14,239 bases of DNA from Pseudomonadota bacterium (GTDB lineage Bacteria; Desulfobacterota; Desulfovibrionia; Desulfovibrionales; Desulfovibrionaceae): positions 1 to 14,239 of the forward strand of contig JAEYTO010000094.1 of assembly GCA_023433925.1 (NCBI GenBank), read 5' to 3'. Both the position numbers and the translations under genes were made by a program. Each line of letters begins with the position of its first letter. Within the stretch, counting starts at the first letter, position 1. The notes beneath the pieces are model-generated. The model was given only the letters and a program-made list of their open reading frames with translations. It searched no databases and was not told where the DNA came from. Below, one piece after another: positions 1 to 5,403 of this stretch.

Positions 1-83
1 TCAGGCAGAAGAGAGAGATAGGGTGCGACGAAGGACCACTCCTCGTCGCTTACGTCCGTGGGGTAGGGCTTACGGTGAGTCAT
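1..83 (-). CDS. IS5-family transposase, N-terminal 27 codons only (rest lies outside the window)
   Basis: Reading the minus strand from an ATG at 83-81 gives an open frame to the window edge. It starts MTHRKPYPTDVSDEEW and continues through a V-A-P-Y-L segment. The pattern of Tyr-Pro-Thr/Ser-Asp, a Ser/Thr-Asp-x-x-Trp step and a following x-x-Pro-Tyr/Leu-Leu is the usual start of IS5-family DDE transposases. That family moves insertion sequences by cut-and-paste using a catalytic triad that would lie beyond the window. An in-frame GTG at 89-87 would add two residues and cannot be excluded. A weak GA-rich Shine-Dalgarno stretch precedes the ATG. Only the first 27 codons are visible, so I cannot say whether the gene is intact. 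The family call rests on this short segment. Confidence 0.75.
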   Translation of the reverse strand, partial: MTHRKPYPTDVSDEEWSFVAPYLSLLP

Positions 84-109
84 GCTCACTCTATAAGCAC
101 TACCCACGG
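56..109 (-). promoter_or_regulatory. Hairpin enclosing the transposase start codon
   Basis: On the minus-strand transcript the leader pairs with the first codons of the transposase. CCGTGGG (109-103) pairs with CCCACGG (62-56), with a short TAG/CTA step and one bulged base. GCTTA (98-94) pairs with TAAGC (72-68). GTGAG (89-85) pairs with CTCAC (79-75). The ATG at 83-81 lies in the five-base loop and the GA-rich ribosome-binding stretch lies in the stem. This arrangement would hide the start when a long transcript reads in from outside, as is known for several IS transposases. The pairing is seen in the sequence; the regulatory role is inferred. Confidence 0.5.
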
Positions 110-143
110 TTCATAACAGCCTCTAGGGCAGTTTGACTTTGAG

Positions 144-250
144 ACGCTCGCTCCAGCGTTGACGGCGCAAATGAATTGCGCCTACGCCTACGCGGCGGCA
201 AGCCATGCCGACGCATGGCTTGCAGAGCATTTTCAAAAGCAAAATGCTCT
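144..250. repeat. String of four short hairpins (REP-like intergenic element)
   Basis: Four palindromes follow each other closely. They are ACGCT/AGCGT at 144-159, GGCGCAA/TTGCGCC at 164-182 (5-base loop), an 11-bp perfect stem GCAAGCCATGC at 198-223 (loop CGAC), and a 10-bp perfect stem AGAGCATTTT at 224-250 (7-base loop). None has a U-tract of terminator type. The string lies between the IS end and the terminator of the nitronate monooxygenase gene. A second hairpin string of similar design occurs at 10965-11100, though the stem sequences differ. It is probably a repetitive extragenic element; function unknown. Confidence 0.6.
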
Positions 251-272
251 AAATGCGTACGAGAGACCATGA

Positions 273-311
273 AAAAGCGAATGCCCCGGTGTTTCCGGGG
301 CATTCGCTTTT
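273..311 (-). terminator. Intrinsic terminator of the nitronate monooxygenase gene
   Basis: A perfect inverted repeat with 17-base arms including the A and T tails (GCGAATGCCCCGG core at 277-289, loop TGTTT, partner at 295-307) is flanked by A-run and T-run. It reads as a terminator on either strand. It begins about 50 bases past the stop codon of the minus-strand gene at 363. A shorter inverted repeat, GTACGA at 257-262 and TCGTAC at 311-316, encloses it. Confidence 0.9.
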
Positions 312-362
312 CGTACATTCAAGAGACCGGCGTCAATCCGGCCCGGGACAACCCGTCCGACC

Positions 363-1460
363 TTATCCGGCCATGGATGAGCGCGCATCGCCGCAGGCCT
401 CGTCGTACTCCCGGGCCAGCTCGCTCATGAGCTCGGCCACGGAGACGATCTTGTCCAGCCTGTAGGCGTTGTAGCCGGAGAAGATCAGGCCGCCACGCAC
501 ATCGCCCTTCTTGGCGTCGATGAGGGCCTTGGAGATGCAGTACGGCGCGGTGTGGAAATCGCAGCCGTGAACGCAGCGGTAGGCGCAGGCCTTGGGCCTC
601 CTGAGGCCCTGCTCCACCTCGTCGAGGAAGACGTTGTGGATGGCCCTGCCTGGCAGTCCCACGGGGCTCTTGATGAGTTGGATGTCGCTTTCCTTGGAAT
701 CAAGGTAGGCCTGCTTGAACTCCGGGGCGGCGTCGCACTCATGGGTGGCCACGAAGCGCGTGCCCATCTGCACCCCGGCCGCGCCCATGCGCAGGAACGC
801 GCAGATGTCGGCGCCGGTGTAGATGCCGCCGGCGGCGATGACCGGGATGGGCCGACCCGCCCCGTCCTCGAACGGGCGCACGGCTTCGATGACCTCGGGA
901 ATCAGCCGTTCGAGGGTGTGGCTGGGATCGTCGATCTGCTCGGGCTTGAAGCCCAGGTGCCCGCCGGCCAGGGGGCCTTCAACGACCACGGCGTCAGGCA
1001 GGCGGTTCAGGCGCTGCCACTTCTTGCAGATGATCTGCGCCGCGCGGCCCGAGGAGACGATGGGCACAAGCTTGGTGGCCTTCCCGCCCTCCACGAGCTT
1101 GGGCAAGGCCAGGGGCAGGCCCGCTCCGGAGATAATGAGGTCGATGCCTTCCTCCACGGAGGTCTTGACTACGTCTTCGTAGTCTTGCAGGGCCACCATG
1201 ATGTTGACCCCAAGGACGCCCTTGGTGCGGCTCCTGGCCTCGCGGATGTGCCGGCGCAACGCGCGTTTGTTCGCCTCGCGGAAGTTCTTCTTGAAGTCCG
1301 GCTCGTCCCAACCGATATCGGCCGTGGCGATGACGCCGATGCCGCCTGCGTTGGCCACGGCCGAGGCCAGGCCAGATAGGGAGATGCCCACACCCATGCC
1401 ACCCTGGATAATGGGCACGGGAACCGAAATGTCGCCTATGGAGAGTCGCGGCATGCTCAT
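363..1460 (-). CDS. Nitronate monooxygenase / NAD(P)H-dependent flavin oxidoreductase (2-nitropropane dioxygenase family)
   Basis: This 365-residue protein should fold as an FMN-binding TIM barrel. Family members oxidise nitronates, and related proteins act as flavin reductases or FabK-type enoyl reductases. Visible family marks are QGGMG near residue 19, an SGAGLP phosphate-side loop near 111, GGHLG near 166 with the family's catalytic-type His168, AAGGI at 209 and MGTRF at 232. Near the C-terminus there is a Cys-rich segment with Cys292, Cys296, Cys300 and Cys308 (C-x3-C-x3-C-x7-C). This occurs in anaerobe-type members and is not part of the minimal barrel. The start at 1460 is chosen because AGAGG lies about 12 bases upstream; a second Met two codons in is possible. 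It stands alone, with a strong terminator behind it. The exact substrate cannot be told from sequence. Confidence 0.88.
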   Translation of the reverse strand: MSMPRLSIGDISVPVPIIQGGMGVGISLSGLASAVANAGGIGVIATADIGWDEPDFKKNFREANKRALRRHIREARSRTKGVLGVNIMVALQDYEDVVKTSVEEGIDLIISGAGLPLALPKLVEGGKATKLVPIVSSGRAAQIICKKWQRLNRLPDAVVVEGPLAGGHLGFKPEQIDDPSHTLERLIPEVIEAVRPFEDGAGRPIPVIAAGGIYTGADICAFLRMGAAGVQMGTRFVATHECDAAPEFKQAYLDSKESDIQLIKSPVGLPGRAIHNVFLDEVEQGLRRPKACAYRCVHGCDFHTAPYCISKALIDAKKGDVRGGLIFSGYNAYRLDKIVSVAELMSELAREYDEACGDARSSMAG

Positions 1461-2086
1461 TGTATCGTATTACCTCTTTGGTTTGCTCGGCAGGGCTCGG
1501 CCTGGACCCGCGCGGGCCTCTACACGGGCGGGCCGGATAACCTCCGTCGGAGCGGGGCCATCGGGGGTCTTGCCAGGCCAGGGAAGCACCGGCGACCAGG
1601 AAACCTACCAGGAGATCTGAACGAATGAAGGGCTGCGGAGTGTCACCCTCGCTCCCGCGAAATCGCCATATCGCTGGAACCCGTCGCAACCCCAAAGCGC
1701 GACCTGACCGCGAAAAGGAGGGTATCCCCCGATCAACGCGGCATCACTAGCGCAGATATCCTGCAAGTTCAAGATAATTAGCCTTGCAAATCCGGCCAAC
1801 CGTTACGCCTGGCCCGCTGGCGAAAAAGGAAGTCCGGCCGCGCACTTCCTGGCGGCGGGGGTATTGCGGCCTTCCCTGAGCGGCCTGCACTTTCCGCATG
1901 CACGACCTTACAGCCACGAACAGATCTGATCGGACCAGAGAAAAATAAGTAACAAACACGGTCCCTGAGCGAGCCTGAAGGGTTTTGTTACCAGCTCCAA
2001 TTCACCAGCCCGGTCCCCGATGTCCAGGTCACCCGGCCGCGATTCCGCGCATTGCAGACCGCCAGCGGCACGGCGCGTTCAGGCCG
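1461..2086. other. Gene-poor interval of about 625 bp
   Basis: I find no convincing coding region, tRNA or known RNA motif here. The short open frames have no ribosome-binding site and no family resemblance. The first 30 bases carry the Shine-Dalgarno of the nitronate monooxygenase gene. The interval also holds the inverted repeat at 1949-1991 and a small GGAAGT/ACTTCC repeat near 1830-1850. Just downstream of umuD is where a umuC partner would be expected, but I see no umuC-like residues in any frame. Confidence 0.5.
1941..1991 (-). terminator. Probable intrinsic terminator downstream of umuD
   Basis: GTAACAAA (1949-1956) pairs with TTTGTTAC (1984-1991), and inside it CCCT pairs with AGGG. 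On the minus strand the stem is followed by TTATTTTT, a fair U-tract. It lies about 95 bases past the umuD stop. The AU-rich outer stem makes it weaker than a typical terminator. Confidence 0.5.
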
Positions 2087-2506
2087 CTACATTCTATGGA
2101 TGACCCAGGTCACCACGCCCCAGTATTCCACCTGGGATTCCGGACCGGGCTCCAGGGGCGCATAGGCCGGGTTCTCGGCCACGAGCCGGATGCGGTCGCC
2201 GACCTTGCGCATCCGCTTGACGGTCAGCTCGCCGTTTATGGCGGCCACCACCACCCTGCCATGCACCGGTTCCAACGAGCGGTCCACAACAAGAATGTCG
2301 CCTGACTGGATGCCCGCGCCGAGCATGGAGTCGCCAGAGGTGCGCGCGAAGAACGTGGTCGCGGGATTGCGCACGAGGTGCTCGTTGAAATCCTGGCTAG
2401 CGTCCTGGTAATCCTCGGCCGGCGATGGGAATCCGGCAGGCACTGGCGCCAGATGGACCGGCATGCGCTGCGTGCTGCGCGGACGGAAAGCAACGAATCC
2501 CCTCAT
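2087..2506 (-). CDS. umuD: UmuD, self-cleaving S24-family subunit of DNA polymerase V
   Basis: This 139-residue protein belongs to the LexA/UmuD S24 peptidase family. UmuD cleaves itself when stimulated by RecA filaments, and the shortened form partners UmuC for translesion synthesis in the SOS response. The visible features match E. coli UmuD residue for residue. The cleavage dipeptide is Ala24-Gly25 within PAGFPSP. The nucleophile Ser60 lies in SGDSM and the catalytic Lys97 in ELTVKR. It ends with WGVVTWVIHRM. The start at 2506 is preferred over an in-frame ATG at 2599 because GGGAGG lies about 10 bases upstream and the length is then standard. No umuC follows; the next minus-strand gene is 626 bp away and unrelated. 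It may serve a umuC elsewhere. Confidence 0.93.
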   Translation of the reverse strand: MRGFVAFRPRSTQRMPVHLAPVPAGFPSPAEDYQDASQDFNEHLVRNPATTFFARTSGDSMLGAGIQSGDILVVDRSLEPVHGRVVVAAINGELTVKRMRKVGDRIRLVAENPAYAPLEPGPESQVEYWGVVTWVIHRM

Positions 2507-2567
2507 GCTTGACACCCTCCCTGTTTTGCGTACCTCACCTTGCTCAAAATGCGTGCTGGTGTCAAGC
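2507..2567 (-). promoter_or_regulatory. Inverted repeat and -35-like elements in the umuD leader
   Basis: GCTTGACACC at 2507-2516 is repeated in inverted orientation at 2558-2567 (10 of 10 bases), with centres about 51 bp apart. The umuD ATG abuts the inner copy. The minus-strand TTGACA at 2565-2560 resembles a -35 box, but no good -10 box follows at normal spacing. In RNA the two arms would form a stem reaching into the ribosome-binding region. An E. coli-type SOS box (CTGT-N8-ACAG) is not visible. A separate looser palindrome, GCATG/CATGC, is at 2601-2620. Role inferred only. Confidence 0.35.
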
Positions 2568-2873
2568 CAAAGAGGACTTTGACTACCTCCAGAGTACAAG
2601 GCATGACAAACCGTGCATGCAAAATCTCATACATTGGTTCGCATGATCTTGCGCGCGACCTGAGCCGAAAATGGAGCCCCAAGGTAATGGTATGGCATGC
2701 CTTGACGGACCAACCAGGGTGGAACAACCAGGTCAGGCCGAACAAGTCGAGCACGATTGTGGATGGCGGATCGGATCAGGCGGAATGGCGCGGGCGGCCA
2801 TCCGTCACGGGAGGAAGAGCCGGCGGCGGGGAATGGCCGGCATGGGCGGCAATGCCGCGACCGGGATGCGGCC
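2568..2873. other. Intergenic stretch between umuD and moaC
   Basis: About 305 bp with no supported gene. It contains the GCATG/CATGC palindrome at 2601-2620, part of the umuD control region, and a GCGGC/GCCGC hairpin at 2846-2858 about 15 bases past the moaC stop. That hairpin has no U-tract, so it is at best a weak terminator. Confidence 0.4.
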
Positions 2874-3359
2874 CTACTCGGCCGGAGCCTCGTACGTGCC
2901 GCTCTTGCCGCCGCTCTTGTGCAGGAGCCGCACGCCTTCGATGAGCATGTCCTTCTGCACGGCCTTGCACATGTCGTAGATCGTCAGCGCGGCGACGCTC
3001 GCGGCCGTGAGCGCCTCCATCTCGACGCCGGTCTGCGAGGTCGTGCGCGCCTCGGCATGGATGACGATGCGCGAGGCCGTCTCGTCCACCTCGAAGTCCA
3101 CGTCCACGAAGGACAGGGGCAGCGGATGGCACAGAGGGATGAGCTGGTGGGTGGACTTGGCGGCCAGAATGCCGGCGATCTTGGCCGTGGACAGGGCATC
3201 GCCCTTGGGCAAGGCCTTGTCCCGCAGCAGGGCCAGCGTTTCGGGGGCCATGCGCACGACGGCCTGGGCCACGGCCACGCGTCGGGTCGCGTCCTTGTGG
3301 CCAACGTCCACCATGCGCGCATTGCCCTGCTCGTCGATGTGCGTAAGCGTGCGGTCCAT
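2874..3359 (-). CDS. moaC: MoaC, cyclic pyranopterin monophosphate synthase
   Basis: With MoaA, MoaC converts GTP to cyclic pyranopterin monophosphate, the first step of molybdenum (or tungsten) cofactor synthesis in the cytoplasm. The 161-residue length is standard. Family motifs are complete: LPKGD near 50 (Lys52), LIPLCHPL at 73-80 (His78), TGVEMEAL at 110-117, YDMCKAVQKDM at 128-138 (Asp129, Lys132) and the C-terminal KSGGKSG loop at 148-154. These are the positions that carry the active site in E. coli MoaC, shifted by one. The start at 3359 has GGGGGA about 8 bases upstream; an in-frame ATG ten codons earlier lacks support. It follows dnaJ by 78 bases, with a terminator-like hairpin in between, so it may depend on read-through or its own promoter. 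Formate dehydrogenases in such organisms need this cofactor (inference). Confidence 0.96.
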   Translation of the reverse strand: MDRTLTHIDEQGNARMVDVGHKDATRRVAVAQAVVRMAPETLALLRDKALPKGDALSTAKIAGILAAKSTHQLIPLCHPLPLSFVDVDFEVDETASRIVIHAEARTTSQTGVEMEALTAASVAALTIYDMCKAVQKDMLIEGVRLLHKSGGKSGTYEAPAE

Positions 3360-3387
3360 GTCAGGTCCCCCGGCTGTCGGTGGAAGC

Positions 3388-3414
3388 AAAACGGGGGAAG
3401 CCCGGCCTCCCCCG
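3388..3414 (-). terminator. Terminator or attenuator between dnaJ and moaC
   Basis: On the minus strand CGGGGGA (3414-3408) pairs with TCCCCCG (3398-3392) around a GC-rich 9-base loop, followed by TTTT. It lies about 24 bases past the dnaJ stop and 28 bases before the moaC start. The short U-tract suggests partial termination. Confidence 0.6.
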
Positions 3415-3437
3415 CAATTCGATCGTCTGCTTGTCGG

Positions 3438-4556
3438 CTACTCGCCCGTGGCCGCCTTCTTGACCTTCTCGAAGACGCGCCTGACCTTCTTGAGCGGCTT
3501 GTCCTCCTCCAGGCGAGCGAACTCGCGCAGGAGCTCCTCCTGCTTCCTGGAGAGATTCGTGGGCGTCTTGACCACGACCTCCACGAGCAGATCGCCCGGG
3601 CGGCCACCGCCCGGCTGCGGCAAGCCCATGCCCGCGAGCTGGAAGATCCGGCCGCTGTGGGTGCCCTTGGGGATCTCCATGGTCACGGGCTCGCCCAAGG
3701 TCTCGACCTCGATCTTATCGCCCAGGGCAGCCTGGACCATGCCGATCTCTTTGGTCAGGACAAGGTCCTGTCCATGGCGGCGGAAGGTCTTGTCCGGCTC
3801 CACGGAGATGACCACGTACAGGTCGCCGGGAGGCCCGCCGAACGCGCCAGGCTCGCCCTCGCCGCGCAGGCGCAGGCGGCTGCCGTCGTCCACGCCGGCC
3901 GGGACGCGCACCTTGATCTCGCGCTCGCGCACGACCTTGCCCCGGCCTCGGCACTCGACGCAGGGCGTGCGAATGATCCTGCCCTCGCCACGGCAGACGG
4001 GGCAGGTGATGGCCACGCGGAAAAAACCCTGACTCTGGTAGACTTGGCCCGCGCCTTGGCACTGCTGGCACGTCTCGGGCGAGGTGCCCTTGGCCGCGCC
4101 GCTGCCCTCGCACTCGGCGCAAGGCTCTTGCTTGGGCAGGCGCAGGGTGACCTCGCTGCCCTTGGCCGCCTCGCGGAAGCCGATGCGCAGATTGTAGCGC
4201 AGGTCGGCTCCGGCATGGGGCCTGGGACCGCGACGGCCTTGGCCACCAAACCCGAAGAATTCACTGAAGATATCGCCGAAAGCGCCGAAGATGTCCTCGG
4301 GGCTGGAGAAGCCTTGCGGACCGAAATCGCCCATGCCCTCATGGCCGAAACGGTCATAGCGCTCGCGCTTGTCCGGATCGCGCAGGATCTCGTAAGCTTC
4401 GGCGGCTTCCTTGAACTTGGCCTCGGCCTCGGGATCGTCCGGGTTGTGGTCCGGATGGTATTTGAAGGCCAGCTTGCGGTAGGCGCGCTTGATCTCGTCC
4501 TCGCTCGCGCCGCGCTCGACGCCGAGGACCTCGTAGTAGTCTTGCTTGGATGCCAT
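3438..4556 (-). CDS. dnaJ: DnaJ, type I (zinc-finger) Hsp40 co-chaperone
   Basis: DnaJ delivers unfolded proteins to DnaK and stimulates its ATPase. The 372 residues show the full class I layout. There is a J domain at about 5-70 with HPD at 34-36, then a Gly/Phe-rich linker at about 71-110. Four CxxCxGxG zinc repeats follow: CAECEGSG, CQQCQGAG, CPVCRGEG and CVECRGRG. The C-terminal substrate-binding domains include the VPAGVDDGSRLRLRGEGEPG stretch. All eight zinc cysteines are present. It lies 12 bases after the rpoZ stop and should be translated from the same transcript. A charged Lys/Glu-rich tail ends the protein. No CIRCE heat-shock element is visible just upstream, so expression probably follows rpoZ. 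Confidence 0.97.
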   Translation of the reverse strand: MASKQDYYEVLGVERGASEDEIKRAYRKLAFKYHPDHNPDDPEAEAKFKEAAEAYEILRDPDKRERYDRFGHEGMGDFGPQGFSSPEDIFGAFGDIFSEFFGFGGQGRRGPRPHAGADLRYNLRIGFREAAKGSEVTLRLPKQEPCAECEGSGAAKGTSPETCQQCQGAGQVYQSQGFFRVAITCPVCRGEGRIIRTPCVECRGRGKVVREREIKVRVPAGVDDGSRLRLRGEGEPGAFGGPPGDLYVVISVEPDKTFRRHGQDLVLTKEIGMVQAALGDKIEVETLGEPVTMEIPKGTHSGRIFQLAGMGLPQPGGGRPGDLLVEVVVKTPTNLSRKQEELLREFARLEEDKPLKKVRRVFEKVKKAATGE

Positions 4557-4568
4557 GGCTACCGCGGG

Positions 4569-4802
4569 CTATGGGCGTTCATCGGCCTGATCGACGAAGA
4601 TGCCGGCCTCCACGATGGATTCGGCCGGTTTCACCTTGCCGGCCGCGATCTCGCGCAGGGAGGTGACGACCTCCTTGTTGTCGGCATGGACGAGAGGCTT
4701 GTAGCCCTCGCGGTACTGCTTGATACGCTTGATGGACATCTGCACGATGAGGAACCGGTTGTCCACCTGCTCCAGGCAGTCTTCAACTGTGATGCGAGCC
4801 AT
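4569..4802 (-). CDS. rpoZ: RNA polymerase omega subunit
   Basis: Omega is the small RNA polymerase subunit that helps assemble and stabilise the beta' subunit. The 77-residue protein begins MARITVEDCLEQVDNRF and has the family's NKEVVTSLREIAAGK segment. The longer in-frame extension back to 4985 is rejected, since GGGAGG lies 6-7 bases before the ATG at 4802 and omega homology starts exactly there. In some lineages omega carries a ppGpp-contacting MAR N-terminus, and here the residues are Met-Ala-Arg. It is the first gene of a minus-strand unit with dnaJ 12 bases behind. Confidence 0.95.
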   Translation of the reverse strand: MARITVEDCLEQVDNRFLIVQMSIKRIKQYREGYKPLVHADNKEVVTSLREIAAGKVKPAESIVEAGIFVDQADERP

Positions 4803-4879
4803 ATGGCCCTCCCATGATACGATGTGCTGAAATGTCGCGGGCGGAGCCGAAGAGGCGCCCGGCTCCGCACAGCGGTACA

Positions 4880-4907
4880 CTGCTAAGCTCTTGCCCGCGC
4901 TTGTCAA
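4880..4907 (-). promoter_or_regulatory. Candidate sigma-70 promoter for rpoZ-dnaJ
   Basis: On the minus strand a perfect TTGACA (4907-4902) is followed after 16 bases by TAGCAG (4885-4880), which matches three of six -10 positions. It would leave a leader of about 70 bases before the rpoZ ATG. The -35 box is strong and the -10 box is weak. Confidence 0.4.
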
Positions 4908-5016
4908 CAATTCCTGGCCGCTGGCGCGCCGCCAGTCCGTCGCCAAAAAGAGCTTTTTGTTAATGGAAGCGCGGGCGAACGTCAAGGCTCGCGCCCGCCC
5001 AAACCCGCTGCCGCTA

Positions 5017-5301
5017 CTACCGCGCGGTCAACGCGGCAGCGATGTACTCGCGCATCTCCTCCGGGCTCAGCCCGGGGATGAGGATGGCCTCCTTGGGACA
5101 AGTGGCCTGGCACACTCCGCAGCCCTGGCACAGCCTGGAGGCGAGGATGATGATGCGACGGCCCGGACGCCGGGGGTTTGACTCGACCGTTAGCGCGCCC
5201 GCAGGACAGACATCAACGCAGAAGGCGCACCCGTCGCAACGCTCCAGACGCACCTGCGCCTTGGCGTGCTTGCCGGGAAAATCCTTGTTGACGAAGGGCA
5301 T
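5017..5301 (-). CDS. Bacterial-type 2[4Fe-4S] ferredoxin
   Basis: This 94-residue cytoplasmic electron carrier has two complete cluster-binding motifs. CDGCAFCVDVCP uses Cys22, 25, 28 and 32; CQGCGVCQATCP uses Cys58, 61, 64 and 68. A longer spacer than in clostridial ferredoxin separates them, and a C-terminal helix (SPEEMREYI) follows. The start at 5301 is set by AAGGAG 9 bases upstream. The frame stays open far upstream on the same strand, but that part is antisense to the ttcA-like gene and lacks family resemblance. The gene is divergent from the ttcA-like gene with 102 bases between the two starts. A partner role with that Fe-S enzyme is plausible but inferred. It could equally be a subunit-like ferredoxin of an oxidoreductase encoded elsewhere. 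Confidence 0.92.
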   Translation of the reverse strand: MPFVNKDFPGKHAKAQVRLERCDGCAFCVDVCPAGALTVESNPRRPGRRIIILASRLCQGCGVCQATCPKEAILIPGLSPEEMREYIAAALTAR

Positions 5302-5403
5302 GTCCTGTACTCCTTGGACTTCGTTACCCCCTGTTATAAGGCCAAATGAAAAAAAGAAAAGCATCGGGCGCTCCAGGCCAACGGGCGCCCGTGGAGGCGC
5401 CAG
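5302..5403. promoter_or_regulatory. Divergent control region of ferredoxin and ttcA-like genes, with a switch-like ttcA leader
   Basis: A TTATAA core at 5334-5339 could serve as a -10 box in either direction, but no good -35 box is visible. In the plus-strand leader CGGGCGC (5365-5371) can pair with GCGCCCG (5385-5391). The overlapping GGCGCTCC (5367-5374) can pair instead with GGAGGCGCC (5393-5401) with one bulge. That second fold would cover the GGAGG ribosome-binding site of the ttcA-like gene. The pairings are exclusive; whether they regulate is unknown. Confidence 0.35.

Larger units (their letters stand above)
1..126 (-). mobile_element. Upstream end of an IS5-family insertion sequence
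   Basis: The transposase start sits about 40 bp from where the sequence changes character into a hairpin string. Read on the minus strand, the stretch from about 125 to 110 (GAGGCTGTTATGAACC) looks like an IS5-type terminal inverted repeat, which often begins GAG/GAGGCTGT. A CTAG at 123-126 overlaps this boundary and could be part of a target site. The other end is off the window, so neither the inverted repeat partner nor a target duplication can be verified. The boundary is approximate. Confidence 0.5.

Noticed and set aside
25..49. Separate hairpin GCGACGA/TCGTCGC at 25-49, first read as part of a structured RNA with 56-109
   Set aside because: The segment is transposase coding sequence on the minus strand; only the 56-109 fold touching the start codon has a plausible role.
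100..318. Small minus-strand frame of 72 codons across the hairpin string and terminator
   Set aside because: It is a translation of palindromic repeat DNA, starts inside the terminator stem and has an Arg-rich composition set by the repeats.
552..1379. 275-codon plus-strand frame over the nitronate monooxygenase gene
   Set aside because: Antisense shadow with no motif and no ribosome-binding site; the opposite strand encodes a complete family member.
1461..2086. Possible tRNA, riboswitch or umuC remnant in the gap
   Set aside because: No cloverleaf with a T-loop, no riboswitch core and no UmuC-like residues could be found by eye in any frame.
2507..2599. Longer start for umuD at 2599
   Set aside because: UmuD length and residue numbering match E. 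coli exactly from 2506, which also has GGGAGG upstream.
2757..4817. Very long open frame on the plus strand (686 codons) over moaC, dnaJ and rpoZ
   Set aside because: It is antisense to three clearly identified genes, has a low-complexity Ala/Leu/Gly/Arg/His composition typical of opposite-strand frames in GC-rich DNA, and shows no family resemblance.
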